NCBI RefSeq assembly: GCF_017355365.1
Contig: NZ_JADIJR010000009.1
Span: forward strand, 1-64,000
Reading direction: 5' to 3'
From: Microbacterium sp. SD291
GTDB taxonomy: Bacteria; Actinomycetota; Actinomycetes; Actinomycetales; Microbacteriaceae
Length of the DNA stretch: 64,000 nt
Below the pieces are notes generated by a model that was not told where the DNA came from, did no database searches, and was given only the letters and a program-made list of their open reading frames with translations. Each line of letters opens with the position of its first letter. The stretch's first letter is position 1. The position numbers were made by a program, and so were the translations under genes. Shown here in pieces: positions 1-9,610 of the stretch.

Positions 1-1
1 C

Positions 2-427
2 GTCGCTGTTCCCGCTGGCCCGTCCGGTGGTCCCGCCACTGGTGGCGAGACGTCGGGTGACGACGGCATCGGCAGCGGAACGCAGATCATCGCGCCCATC
101 ACCCTTCCGATCACGATCGGCGGCAACGCCATCGCAGTGCTCGGCGAGAGCACGGTGACGGTACCCGGAACCGATCCGGGAACGGACCCGGGCACCGACC
201 CCGGAACCGATCCGGGAACGGACCCGGGCACCGACCCCGGAACCGACCCCGGAACCGACCCGGGCACCGACCCTGGCACGACGCCGGTGACCGGTGGAAC
301 CGTGGCCGCATCCGAACAGGGTCTGGCCGCCACCGGCGGCACCGCGCCTGTCGCGCTGGGGGCCATCGCCGCGCTCCTGCTCCTCCTGGGAGCGGGGATG
401 CTCCGCCGCGGCCGCATGACGGCCTGA
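2..427 (+). CDS. Chaplin-like cell-wall-anchored surface protein, 3' part
   Basis: The 5' end lies outside the window; the open frame already runs at base 2. The visible part holds a chaplin-like segment ending in IGGNAIAVLGES (about 90-150), then nine GTDP repeats, then the sorting signal LAATGG, a hydrophobic helix and an RRGRMTA tail. Chaplins are small amphipathic surface proteins of filamentous actinobacteria. LAxTG motifs are typical substrates of class E sortases, and one is encoded at 52465-53259. From this I infer a protein covalently attached to peptidoglycan, with the GTDP stretch as a wall-spanning stalk. The N-terminal signal peptide and any further chaplin units cannot be seen. 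Confidence 0.8.
   Translation, partial: VAVPAGPSGGPATGGETSGDDGIGSGTQIIAPITLPITIGGNAIAVLGESTVTVPGTDPGTDPGTDPGTDPGTDPGTDPGTDPGTDPGTDPGTTPVTGGTVAASEQGLAATGGTAPVALGAIAALLLLLGAGMLRRGRMTA
167..285 (+). repeat. GTDP-coding tandem repeat with a duplicated 36-bp unit
   Basis: The stalk is built from 12-bp units coding Gly-Thr-Asp-Pro. Two consecutive 36-bp blocks, 167-202 and 203-238, are identical at every base including third codon positions. They therefore look like a recent duplication of three units rather than protein-level selection. The later units (239-285) differ only in synonymous positions. Such tracts often change length by slippage. Confidence 0.85.
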
Positions 428-545
428 TCGAAGACCCCGGCGCTGCGGTCGTCATCGGGAGGAGATGCCGCACCGCCGGAGTGCGGATGCCCGCGCGCGC
501 GGAGGGGCCCCCTCCCCTCCGCCGTCTTCGGAGCCGCACAGTTCG

Positions 546-579
546 CGGATGCCCCGCGTCCCCCAGCGCGGGGCATCCG
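546..579 (+). terminator. Hairpin downstream of the surface protein gene
   Basis: A perfect 13-bp stem (546-558 with 567-579) closes an 8-base loop rich in C. It lies about 120 bases after the stop codon and has no T-run. It probably ends the surface-protein transcript or protects it from convergent read-through. Confidence 0.5.
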
Positions 580-633
580 TCGTGCCCTCACTCCCGCGTC
601 CACGGCGAACCGCATCGGGAAGCCCGACATGCA

Positions 634-667
634 GAACGCCCTCCGTCCCGAAGGACGGAGGGCGTTC
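634..667 (-). terminator. Terminator of the rpsF-ssb-rpsR-rplI operon
   Basis: A perfect 15-bp stem (634-648 with 653-667) begins 17 bases after the rplI stop codon. Read on the minus strand the loop is TTCG closed by C-G, the exceptionally stable UUCG tetraloop. No T-run follows. Confidence 0.75.
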
Positions 668-683
668 GAACAGGAATCGCGCC

Positions 684-1136
684 TTACTTGGCGGCGACGA
701 CCTGCAGGGTGATGACGGCGGTCACGTCGTCGTGCAGACGAACCGTGGCCTCGTGCTCACCGGTCGACTTGATCGCCGAGGTGATGTGCACCTTGCGCTT
801 GTCGATCGCACCGAGACCCGCAGCTGCGACGGCATCCGCGATGTGCTCGGTCTTGACCGAACCGAACAGGCGACCCTGCGCGCCCGCCTTGACGGCGAGA
901 CGCACCTTGGTGCCCTCCAGGGCGTTCTTCAGGGCCACGGCCTCGTCGCGGTCGTGGATCGCGCGAGCCTGGCGAGCAGCCTGGATCGAAGCGACCTGCT
1001 TTTCGCCACCGCGGGTCCACGCCGTGGCGAAGCCCTGGGGGATGAGGTAGTTGCGGGCGTACCCGTTCTTGACCTCGATCACGTCACCGGCGCTTCCGAG
1101 CCCGGCGACCTCATTCGTGAGAATCAGCTTTGCCAT
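684..1136 (-). CDS. rplI: 50S ribosomal protein L9
   Basis: This 150-residue protein has the L9 N-terminal domain that binds 23S rRNA (start [19 protein letters not shown], then the [12 protein letters not shown] signature at about 25-37), a connecting helix, and the C-terminal L9 domain (about 75-150). The length matches the family. It is the last gene of the rpsF-ssb-rpsR-rplI operon, 11 bases after rpsR, and a strong hairpin follows. L9 supports reading-frame maintenance at the ribosome surface. Confidence 0.98.
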   Translation of the reverse strand: MAKLILTNEVAGLGSAGDVIEVKNGYARNYLIPQGFATAWTRGGEKQVASIQAARQARAIHDRDEAVALKNALEGTKVRLAVKAGAQGRLFGSVKTEHIADAVAAAGLGAIDKRKVHITSAIKSTGEHEATVRLHDDVTAVITLQVVAAK

Positions 1137-1147
1137 CTCGATACCCC

Positions 1148-1402
1148 TTAACGGCCAGCGCCAGCGTAGGGCAGGAGCGCCATTTCACGGGCGTTCTTGA
1201 CCGCCGTGGCGATCAGACGCTGCTCCTGCACCGAGACACCGGTGATACGACGGGCACGGATCTTGCCGCGCTCCGAGACGAACTTGCGGAGGGTGGCGAC
1301 ATCCTTGTAATCGATGACACCGACCCGGATGGACTTCGCGGGAGCGGTGGGCTTGCCACCCTTCCGCGGCTTGCGGCGGTCGCCGCTCGACTTTCCAGCC
1401 AT
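1148..1402 (-). CDS. rpsR: 30S ribosomal protein S18
   Basis: This 84-residue basic protein contains the S18 core ([21 protein letters not shown] at about 31-51, [12 protein letters not shown] after it). S18 binds 16S rRNA beside S6 on the small-subunit platform, which fits its place in the same operon as rpsF. There is no zinc-ribbon Cys set, so this is the zinc-independent type common in actinobacteria. The start ATG has an AAGGAAAG-type site upstream. Confidence 0.97.
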   Translation of the reverse strand: MAGKSSGDRRKPRKGGKPTAPAKSIRVGVIDYKDVATLRKFVSERGKIRARRITGVSVQEQRLIATAVKNAREMALLPYAGAGR

Positions 1403-1452
1403 TGTCTTTCCTTAGTTATGAGACGGATGCCGAAGCACCCGGAGATCCTGTT

Positions 1453-1971
1453 TCAGAAGGGGGTGTCGTCGCCGAAGCTGCCAGGAGTGCTCCAGGCATC
1501 GGCGCTGGTCGACGAGCCGGGGGTTGACCACGGCTCCTCCGACACCTGCTGCTGTGCGGGTCGCGACTGTCCGCCGCCACCGCCGGCACCACCGGCACCA
1601 CCGGTCGACGCCGCACGGGTGACCTGCGCGGTCGCGTACCGGAGCGAGGGGCCGATCTCGTCGACCTCCAGCTCGATCGCGGTGCGCTGGTTGCCCTCGC
1701 GGTCCTGGTAGGAGCGCTGACGCAGACGGCCCTGCGCGATGACGCGCATGCCCTTGGTCAGTGATCCAGCCACGTGCTCGGCGAACTCACGCCAGACGGA
1801 CGCGCGGAGGAACAGCGCTTCGCCGTCCTTCCACTCGTTCGCGGCGCGGTCGAAGTTCCGAGGCGTCGATGCGATGGTGAAGTTCGCCACCGGCAGTCCG
1901 TTCTGCGTGTAGCGCAGCTCGGGGTCGGCCGTGAGGTTGCCCACCACGGTGATGACTGTTTCGCCGGCCAT
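1453..1971 (-). CDS. ssb: Single-stranded DNA-binding protein
   Basis: The protein has 172 residues. The OB-fold occupies about 1-110 ([20 protein letters not shown], then [14 protein letters not shown]). A Gly/Gln/Ser-rich disordered linker follows at about 130-160, and the acidic partner-binding tip ends GDDTPF. Bacterial SSB coats single strands during replication and recruits repair proteins through this tip. The Thr in the tip differs from the more usual DDDIPF but keeps the acidic and Pro-Phe residues. It lies 5 bases after rpsF and 50 before rpsR, so cotranscription is likely. Confidence 0.98.
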   Translation of the reverse strand: MAGETVITVVGNLTADPELRYTQNGLPVANFTIASTPRNFDRAANEWKDGEALFLRASVWREFAEHVAGSLTKGMRVIAQGRLRQRSYQDREGNQRTAIELEVDEIGPSLRYATAQVTRAASTGGAGGAGGGGGQSRPAQQQVSEEPWSTPGSSTSADAWSTPGSFGDDTPF

Positions 1972-1976
1972 GAGAC

Positions 1977-2345
1977 TCAGGCCTTCGCAGCCTTGGCGGC
2001 CTTGCGGGCAGCCTTCTCCTCGGAGCGCTTCGCCTCAGAGGCGACCATCGCCTGCGCCTCTTCGGAACGCAGAACCTTGGTGCGCATGATCTGCTCGTTC
2101 AGCTTGAGCTGACGGTCGAGCTCCTGCGTGGCGGCGCTGGTGGCGGTGAAGTTGACGACGGCGTAGATGCCCTCGGTCTTCTTCTGGATCTCGTAAGCCA
2201 GACGGCGCTTGCCCCAGATGTCGACCTTGTCAATCGAGCCACCATCGTTGGTGATGACCTTCAGGAACTTGTCGAGCGTAGGGGCGACCTGGCGCTCGTC
2301 GATCTCGGGGGTCAGAATGACCATGAGTTCGTACTGGTGCGTCAC
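1977..2345 (-). CDS. rpsF: 30S ribosomal protein S6
   Basis: This 122-residue protein opens [20 protein letters not shown] and has the S6 ferredoxin-like fold region (about 1-95). A Lys/Ala/Glu-rich tail follows ([14 protein letters not shown]), common in actinobacterial S6. The start is GTG, chosen because AAGGAGGTG lies six bases upstream. It is the first gene of the operon, so the promoter should lie in 2346-2569. Confidence 0.97.
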   Translation of the reverse strand: MTHQYELMVILTPEIDERQVAPTLDKFLKVITNDGGSIDKVDIWGKRRLAYEIQKKTEGIYAVVNFTATSAATQELDRQLKLNEQIMRTKVLRSEEAQAMVASEAKRSEEKAARKAAKAAKA

Positions 2346-2569
2346 TTACCCACCTCCTTCGGACTAGAACGGCTTCCGGGACTTTCCCGGAAGCAGGAGG
2401 GTGTGTGAACGTGTCTGCCAGGGCAACCCGAATGGATGCCGGAAGGCGGACAACCTCGACAGTCTAGCGGAACATCCTTGGGGCCATGTCCAGGCGGCTC
2501 GGCGACCGCTTGGCATGCTTGTCAGGTGCGCGGTGAACGTCACCCGCACACGACCGAAGGGGGGACGCA

Positions 2570-3268
2570 ATGCGCGTCAACAAATGGGGGGTCGGCGTGA
2601 TCATCGCCGCCTCGATCCTGCTCACCGGATGCTCGGCCCCGGCCGATAAGCCGGCCGAGGACAAGCCGGCCGGTGCGACGGAGGAGACCACCGCTCCGGC
2701 ATCCGACTGCCCTGAACTGGCCGAAGGCGCCACCGTCGACGGGGCGGCCCTCGGCGGCTGCATCGCTGATGCCACGACCGGCACCGCGGGCTACTCCGCG
2801 AAGACCACGGTGATGGGCATGGAGTCCACGTCGCGGTTCAGCCCCGCTGACGACGCCATCGAGTCGATCTCGCCCGCCGGGTCGATCATCGTCATCGGCG
2901 ACGACATCTGGGTGAAGTCCGCGACGAGCGAGTGGCAGGTCGCCGACCCGGCATCCAGCGACCCGATGATCGCCGGGCTCAGCACGGGTGCGGCCACCGT
3001 CGCCGACACCGACCTCGCTGCCACCGCCGGGGCGCTCTCCGGTGAGTTCACGGTGACCGGCAAGGGCACCCGCCTCGGCCAGGAGGTCTTCCTGGTCACC
3101 GGCACGACCACGCAGCAGGGCGTGGCCGTCGACGTCGTGTTCGAGGTCACCGCGGATTACGTGACCCTCGCCTCGACCAGCAGCACCGAGGCCAGCGGCC
3201 AGCAGATCGAGATCACCATGGAGGTCACCGAGTGGGACGTCCCGCAGGAGATCGTCGCACCGCTCTGA
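2570..3268 (+). CDS. Putative secreted lipoprotein, possibly LppX/LprG-like
   Basis: This 232-residue protein has a type II signal peptide with lipobox LLTGC; Cys21 is the predicted lipid anchor. A Pro/Ala/Glu/Lys-rich linker (22-45) follows, then a beta-rich domain. The segments IGDDIWVKSATSEWQV and VFLVTGTTTQQGVAVDVVFEV resemble the concave-sheet fold of LppX/LprG-type lipoproteins that carry lipids between membrane layers, but this is weak pattern matching. It is a single gene with a clear AAGGGGGG site before ATG, ending at a strong terminator. Its function is unknown. Confidence 0.75.
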   Translation: MRVNKWGVGVIIAASILLTGCSAPADKPAEDKPAGATEETTAPASDCPELAEGATVDGAALGGCIADATTGTAGYSAKTTVMGMESTSRFSPADDAIESISPAGSIIVIGDDIWVKSATSEWQVADPASSDPMIAGLSTGAATVADTDLAATAGALSGEFTVTGKGTRLGQEVFLVTGTTTQQGVAVDVVFEVTADYVTLASTSSTEASGQQIEITMEVTEWDVPQEIVAPL

Positions 3269-3280
3269 TCCGGAGCTGAC

Positions 3281-3313
3281 GAAGACCCCTGCGGCATCGC
3301 CGCAGGGGTCTTC
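3281..3313 (+). terminator. Rho-independent-type terminator after the lipoprotein
   Basis: A perfect 14-bp stem (3281-3294 with 3300-3313) with a CATCG loop starts 12 bases after the lipoprotein stop codon. It also faces the end of the acetyltransferase pseudogene, so it can work in both directions. Confidence 0.8.
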
Positions 3314-3328
3314 CCATGCTCTGGTCGC

Positions 3329-3729
3329 CTATGGACGGTCGCGTCCGGCCCGCCACTCGCCCTCCAGCAGCGCGAAGATCAGCAGCGTCGACCACTCCCC
3401 CTTGAACCACTCGCTCTCCACGAGACGAGCCTCCTGCCGGAAGCCCAGCCGTCCTCGCTGCGCCAGAACAGCACCACGTCGCCGACGAGCCGCCCGGTCT
3501 CGCGCTCCTGCACGGCCAGGCACACCGCGTCATCCTGCTTCTCGAAGCGCGTCGTCGCCCAGCGCGTGGCGATCCGCTCCTCGATGTCCGCGAGGGTGAG
3601 CCGCCCGTACGGCACGTAGCGCACCGACTCGGCATCCGACTTGTACGCGTGCATCGGCTCGGCGTCTTCCGGCGTCAGCGGCCGCAGCAGCAGGCGGTCG
3701 GTGCGGATGGGGTACGCGGGCGCGAACAT
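3329..3729 (-). pseudogene. GNAT acetyltransferase pseudogene with internal deletion
   Basis: The first part (start ATG at 3729) reads MFAPAYPIRTDRLLLRPLTP and continues to VGDVVLFWRSEDG, typical of the RimJ/RimL branch of GNAT acetyltransferases. The frame then slips. In the next frame the true C-terminal end appears as LGFRQEARLVESEWFKGEW up to a stop at 3329. About 50-60 residues between the two pieces are missing, including the acetyl-CoA pyrophosphate loop (R/Q-x-x-G-x-G/A). The join lies near 3450-3460. Both the loss of the cofactor site and the frame change argue for a dead gene. A sequencing error alone would not explain the missing residues. Confidence 0.8.
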
Positions 3730-3797
3730 CGCTCCTCCAGTCAGGGCCGGCGCCCTGCCGACACGGCTTCCACCGTAACGCGGGTACCGTGGGTGGC

Positions 3798-4769
3798 ATG
3801 GAGTGGACTGCTGATCCCTCGGTCGGGGCGTGGCTGCGCGAACGGCTCGAAGACGATTCGGTTGCGACGATGCACTGCGTCGTTCCGCACGGATACGAGG
3901 CCTACGCGCGGGTGTTCCACCCCGCGGAGGTCCGCTCGCTTCCGGGCCGCGACGTGCCCAGCAGCCGGGACTGGCAGCGGATGCCGGTGGCCGAGCGCGA
4001 CGAGCTGTTCGCGCAGCTCGTCGACTCCCCCGCCACCTGGGCGGAGACGGCACGAGCCTTCGGCACGACGATGCATGCTCGCGCGCAGTGGCACCGCATC
4101 GTGAAGACTCCGACCGACGGCGACTGGCGCACCAGGGCGGCACCGGACGGCCGTGAGTTCACCTCTCCCGAGGAGGGGCGGATGCCGCCCGCGCTGCTCG
4201 CCGGCCTCGCGGCGCACCTGGTCGCGCACACCACCACCCCGGATGACGGCTGCGCGGCCCTGTGGGAGGGCTGGGGCGGCCTGCTCGGATTCTCGGCCGG
4301 CGCGCCGTCGCGCTCCCCGCTCACCGCGGGCGACGACCCGATCCACCAGGAGATGCTCGGCCGCAGCATCCACGACCCCTTCAACAATGTCTTCCGCAAG
4401 CCCGTGTGGCACGACGGGATCCTGTCGCGCGAGATCTCCGAGGGGCCGCGACTCGTGCTCCCGGGTCGCGAGCACGTGCTCTTCACCGCGGCTCCGCGGG
4501 CGTTCGACGACCCGGACTGGGTGCTCGACGCGCCCTGGCGCGACCGCCCGATGGAGCAGCACGGCTTCGCGCCGCAGGCGCAGCATCCGAGCCTGATCTG
4601 GCCCGCCGACCGCGCCTGGGTGATGGTGAGCGAGATCGACTTCGACTCGACGATCGTCGCCGGCTCCGCCGACCTGATCCGCACGCTCTGCGCCGACGAC
4701 CGGCTGGAGGCCCTCCCCCTCGCCGAGGGGTCCTCCCTGACCTGGGACTCCGACGAGGTGAACCGATGA
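3798..4769 (+). CDS. Conserved protein of unknown function
   Basis: This soluble protein of about 323 residues is rich in Trp, Pro and acidic residues and has no signal peptide or membrane segment. I do not recognise the family. The segments SLIWPADRAWVMVSEIDFDSTIVAGS (about 270-295) and WVLDAPWRDRPMEQHGFAPQ look like conserved blocks. ATG at 3798 is preferred over the GTG at 3789 because a TACCGT -10 element at 3785-3790 would place transcription start at the ATG, giving a leaderless message. Its stop overlaps the ATG of the next gene by four bases, so the two are coupled. Confidence 0.75.
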   Translation: MEWTADPSVGAWLRERLEDDSVATMHCVVPHGYEAYARVFHPAEVRSLPGRDVPSSRDWQRMPVAERDELFAQLVDSPATWAETARAFGTTMHARAQWHRIVKTPTDGDWRTRAAPDGREFTSPEEGRMPPALLAGLAAHLVAHTTTPDDGCAALWEGWGGLLGFSAGAPSRSPLTAGDDPIHQEMLGRSIHDPFNNVFRKPVWHDGILSREISEGPRLVLPGREHVLFTAAPRAFDDPDWVLDAPWRDRPMEQHGFAPQAQHPSLIWPADRAWVMVSEIDFDSTIVAGSADLIRTLCADDRLEALPLAEGSSLTWDSDEVNR

Positions 4770-5887
4770 CCCAGCCCGCCCCGCAGTTGACGTTCGATGC
4801 GAGACCGCTCAGCGAGCCGGTCGATCAGCACGCCGTCAAGGCCTTCGCCGCCGAGCTGCGCGCCCGCGGCGCGGCGTCGAACTCGGTCGGTGCCGTCGTC
4901 GGCATCGTGATCGCCGGGATCGCGATCCTCGTGACGGTGCCGATGATGATCACGGTCTTCATGATGCTCGCATCGAATGACAGCTCCCCCGTTTTCGGTG
5001 TCATGCCGCTGGTGCTCTTCGGCGCCGTGTTCGCGGCGGGAGGCGTCGCCGTGTGGCTGGGAGTCCGGAACGCCAGGGTGCGCCGCTTCCGGCTGCATCG
5101 CTTCGCCCAGGCGAACGGCATGCACTACGAGGGCAGCGTCGCGGACCCGCCGCTGCCCGGCATGATCTTCAACCTCGGCAGGGCGCGCAGCGCCAGCGAC
5201 CTTCTCCGCGGCACCCGGCCGCGCTTCGTCGAGTTCGGCAACTACCGCTACACGACCGGCTCCGGGAAGAACTCCACGACCCACAAGTGGGGGTACGTCG
5301 CCGTGAAGCTCGACGTGCCGCTGCCGAACATCGTGCTCGACGCCAAGGGCAACAACTCGTTCGGCTCGAACCTGCCGGCCTCGTTCGAGCGGGAGCAGCA
5401 CCTCTCGCTGGAGGGGAACTTCGACCAGTACTTCACCCTCTACTGCCCGGCCGGGTACGAACGCGACGCTCTCTACCTCTTCACGCCCGACATCATGGCG
5501 CGGTTCATCGACAACGCCGCCGAGCTCGACGTCGAGATCGTCGACGACTGGATGTTCCTGTACACGCGGCGCGAGGTGTCGACCCTCGACCCCGCGACGT
5601 GGGCGTGGCTGTTCGGCGTGGTCGGCGCGCTCATCACGAAGTTCGACCAGTGGGCGCGCTGGCGCGACGAGAGACTGCTGCTCGAGAACCCCGGCATCGC
5701 ACCGGCATCCGCCGCGGTATCGCCTGCAGCCGGCGGCCCGCTCCCGTTCGCTCCGCCGGTGGGGCTGCTCGCCCCGCCCCCCGGCGTGGCGCAGCAGGGC
5801 CGGCGACTGAAGCGCCGCTTCCAGTGGCTGCCGATCGTGTTCATCATCGTGTTCGCGGTGTTCTGGCTCTGGACGCGGATGCTCTGA
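4766..5887 (+). CDS. Membrane protein of unknown function, coupled to the upstream gene
   Basis: The 373-residue product has two membrane helices near 40-65 and 75-95, and a third at the extreme C-terminus (WLPIVFIIVFAVFWLWTRML). Between them is a large soluble part containing FVEFGNYRYTTGSGKNSTTHKWGY and DQYFTLYCPAGYERDALYLFTPDIM. A Pro/Ala-rich linker precedes the last helix. The layout suggests a membrane sensor or scaffold, but no family is recognised. The ATG overlaps the stop of the preceding gene (ATGA), so the pair is probably one functional unit. Confidence 0.75.
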   Translation: MTQPAPQLTFDARPLSEPVDQHAVKAFAAELRARGAASNSVGAVVGIVIAGIAILVTVPMMITVFMMLASNDSSPVFGVMPLVLFGAVFAAGGVAVWLGVRNARVRRFRLHRFAQANGMHYEGSVADPPLPGMIFNLGRARSASDLLRGTRPRFVEFGNYRYTTGSGKNSTTHKWGYVAVKLDVPLPNIVLDAKGNNSFGSNLPASFEREQHLSLEGNFDQYFTLYCPAGYERDALYLFTPDIMARFIDNAAELDVEIVDDWMFLYTRREVSTLDPATWAWLFGVVGALITKFDQWARWRDERLLLENPGIAPASAAVSPAAGGPLPFAPPVGLLAPPPGVAQQGRRLKRRFQWLPIVFIIVFAVFWLWTRML

Positions 5888-5929
5888 CCGGCCGACGACC
5901 CGTACGGTCACGCGGCAGGCGGGTTCCGG

Positions 5930-6325
5930 TCACGAGCGCGTGAGACCGAAGTACTCGAGCTCCGCTTCGTTCAGCATCCGTGACCGGATCAGGAACCGCA
6001 TCCCCGTCGGCCCCTCGACGCTGAACCCCGCACCCCGGCCGGGGACCACGTCGATCGTCAGGTGCGTGTACTTCCAGTACTCGAACTGCGACGCCGACAT
6101 GAAGACCTCGACGGACTGGGAGAGCCCGACGTCGAGAGCTCCGAGAAGGACGTCTCCCGGGCCGGTGAGGAACATCCCGATCGGGTAGCACATGGGCGAC
6201 GAGCCGTCGCAGCATCCGCCCGACTGGTGGAACATGAGCGGGCCGTGCTGTGCGGTGAGATCGCGGATGAGGGATGCCGCGGCATCCGTCACCTCGACCC
6301 GCTGGTAGGTGCCGATGCTGACCAT
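5930..6325 (-). CDS. DUF779 family protein
   Basis: This 131-residue protein contains the Cys-rich core FHQSGGCCDGSSPMCYP (about 34-50), typical of DUF779. In many bacteria DUF779 genes sit directly beside an aldehyde dehydrogenase gene, as here. The cysteines could bind a metal or act in maturation of the enzyme; the biochemical role is not established to my knowledge. It is transcribed in the same direction as the dehydrogenase gene upstream, across a 65-base gap that holds a strong hairpin. Confidence 0.88.
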   Translation of the reverse strand: MVSIGTYQRVEVTDAAASLIRDLTAQHGPLMFHQSGGCCDGSSPMCYPIGMFLTGPGDVLLGALDVGLSQSVEVFMSASQFEYWKYTHLTIDVVPGRGAGFSVEGPTGMRFLIRSRMLNEAELEYFGLTRS

Positions 6326-6347
6326 CTCCCTGCCTTCCTGCGTGATG

Positions 6348-6381
6348 CAGGGCGGGCGCGACCCGAGTCGCGCCCGCCCTG
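6348..6381 (-). terminator. Intercistronic hairpin between aldehyde dehydrogenase and DUF779 genes
   Basis: A perfect 15-bp stem (6348-6362 with 6367-6381) with a 4-base loop starts 9 bases after the dehydrogenase stop codon and ends before the DUF779 ribosome site. There is no T-run. It could be a partial terminator lowering DUF779 expression, or a 3' stabiliser of the dehydrogenase message. Confidence 0.6.
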
Positions 6382-6390
6382 TGGTGCGGA

Positions 6391-7941
<1,551 letters not shown>

Positions 7942-8008
7942 CGGTGACTCCTTCGACGGGCCGCGGCGTCGGTGCCGGCGGCTGTGCGTCAAAGGTAGGT
8001 CGCCCGGG

Positions 8009-8044
8009 GTTGCGTCCCGATGCGCAACGTTGCGAGGAGTTGCG
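8009..8044. promoter_or_regulatory. Candidate operator for the aldehyde dehydrogenase gene
   Basis: The 12-base perfect palindrome CGCAACGTTGCG (8023-8034) lies 82 bases before the dehydrogenase start. Extra GTTGCG half-sites occur at 8009-8014 and 8039-8044, on a spacing of about 10 and 20 bases, so they fall on one face of the helix. This fits a dimeric or tetrameric activator such as the GAF regulator encoded at 8063-9388. Confidence 0.6.
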
Positions 8045-8062
8045 AGGTCGCCCCGGGGTGGG

Positions 8063-9388
8063 TCAGGCCTCTTCGAGCCGGGAGATCCGCGCGACCAGGG
8101 CGGCGCGCTTCGGCGAGCGCGCCGGGAGCATCTCCAATGCAAGCCGCAGCGCGGCGGCATCCGTCTGCCCCTCGGGGATCTCCGAATAGGCGAGCAGCAC
8201 ATCCAGGCTCGCCTCCGAGAGCATCACCTCGCGCAGCGCCCCGCGCACCTCCTCGCGGAACTGCTCGACGCCGGGCGAGGTCGACTCCGGGAGCACGGGT
8301 CCGCGGTAGGCGGTCAGCGCCACGCGGTGCGCGCCCCGGTCGAGGAGGGAGAGCACATCCTGGGCATCCGTCTCGAGGATCGCGGGCAGCCGGTACGGGC
8401 GCGACTCGGGGACGAGACCCGGTGCGTGACGCTCGAGCACCTTGCGCAGCCGCACCATCTCGGGGCGGAGGGTGTCCGGCGAGGCGTCGGGTCCGTAGAC
8501 GAGCTCCGCCAGCCGGTCGGCCGAGAGGCCCTGCCGGTGCACCGCGAGCATGAGCAGGATCGCGGCGTGCCGGGCGCTGAGCTCGATCACCGACTCCTCG
8601 TGCGCCGTCTCCGTCTCCAGGCGCGCCCGGTCGCGGCCGAGCACATGCAGGGTCGCGCGCGCCGTGGGCTTCGCCCTCGCCGAGATCGTTGTCTTCCGCG
8701 GGCTCTCGCTCCGCTGCCGCAGCCGCGCCACCATGAGCTCCGACTCGACCGCACGCGCTGTCGCGTCGACGAGAAGCCGGGCCTGCGGCGAGACCACCTC
8801 ATCGCCGCCGGTGATGTCGATGACGCCGAGCACTCGGCGGGTCTCCGGGTCGCGCACCGGCGCGGCAGTGCAGGACCACGGATGCACGAGCCTGTTGTAG
8901 TGCTCCGCGCCGCGGATCTGCACCGACTGCCCGAGAGTCAGCGCCGTTCCGGGAGCAGCCGTGCCGACGGCATCCTCCGCCCAGTTCGCCCCCGCGACGA
9001 AGCCGATGTCGCCCGTGAGCGAGCGCAGCTGATGGTCGCCCTCCACCCACAGCAGCCGCCCGGCGCGGTCGCCGACCGCGATCACCACGCCCGAGTCCTC
9101 GTCGCTCCCCGGCAGCAGCAGCGCCCGGATCATGTCCATGACCGACGCGAGCGGATGCGACAGGCGATATGCCTCGAGCTCCTCGGTGGCGAGCTCGAGA
9201 GCAGGCGCCCTCTCGGGGCCGACCCGGCTCTGCCACGATCGCGCCCACGACTCACGCACCAGCGGACGCACCTGCTGCAGCCTCTTGTCTTCGAGGTTGC
9301 CCGCGATCAGCTCCTCATGCGCGCGCTCGATCAGGAGGCGCGAGGCCTCGGGAAGGTCGTCGCGCGATGCGTGCCACGGCGCAGCCAC
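8063..9388 (-). CDS. GAF-domain transcriptional regulator, AcoR-like without a sigma-54 module
   Basis: This 441-residue protein has an AcoR-type N-terminus ([12 protein letters not shown], about 40-51), a GAF-like sensory domain (about 85-215, including [16 protein letters not shown] and [16 protein letters not shown]), and a C-terminal helix-turn-helix region (about 265-345, [20 protein letters not shown] and [18 protein letters not shown]). Proteins of this build often sit beside aldehyde or alcohol dehydrogenase genes in actinobacteria and sense the aldehyde or its precursor. I infer that it controls the dehydrogenase gene 121 bases downstream on the same strand through the CGCAACGTTGCG palindrome. 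Confidence 0.85.
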   Translation of the reverse strand: MAAPWHASRDDLPEASRLLIERAHEELIAGNLEDKRLQQVRPLVRESWARSWQSRVGPERAPALELATEELEAYRLSHPLASVMDMIRALLLPGSDEDSGVVIAVGDRAGRLLWVEGDHQLRSLTGDIGFVAGANWAEDAVGTAAPGTALTLGQSVQIRGAEHYNRLVHPWSCTAAPVRDPETRRVLGVIDITGGDEVVSPQARLLVDATARAVESELMVARLRQRSESPRKTTISARAKPTARATLHVLGRDRARLETETAHEESVIELSARHAAILLMLAVHRQGLSADRLAELVYGPDASPDTLRPEMVRLRKVLERHAPGLVPESRPYRLPAILETDAQDVLSLLDRGAHRVALTAYRGPVLPESTSPGVEQFREEVRGALREVMLSEASLDVLLAYSEIPEGQTDAAALRLALEMLPARSPKRAALVARISRLEEA

Positions 9389-9493
9389 AGCAGTCTCCGA
9401 TCGTCGGCGGGGAGCGATCCCAGTGTACGAGCCGGGCGGCGGCGGGGGAACCGGGTCGGGCCCGGGAGAGCCGTGCGGTCTGTCATGCCGAAG

Positions 9494-9539
9494 TCACGGA
9501 TGTCAGTCCGGAAAGCGCTATTTGACCTGACATCCGTGA
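9494..9539. promoter_or_regulatory. Perfect 13-bp inverted repeat upstream of the GAF regulator
   Basis: TCACGGATGTCAG (9494-9506) is repeated in inverse orientation as CTGACATCCGTGA (9527-9539) around a 20-base spacer. It sits between the divergent regulator (start 9388) and padR (start 9656) genes, in a promoter region for both, so a protein-binding site is more likely than a terminator. A TTGACC hexamer overlaps the right arm (9522-9527). Confidence 0.5.
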
Positions 9540-9610
9540 ATCGGACCCTGCAGACGGTACGCCGGGGCACGGACGGATGCCGCGGCGCGCCGGATACGCG
9601 CGTGGCGCAC

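Noticed and set aside
163..285. Regular short repeats considered as a CRISPR array
   Set aside because: There are no spacers; the units are contiguous, in frame and code for GTDP.
3902..5911. A 669-codon minus-strand frame opposite the unknown gene pair
   Set aside because: Arg/Glu/His-rich low-complexity translation, no ribosome site, and the plus-strand genes have a better start signal, a coupled overlap and membrane helices.
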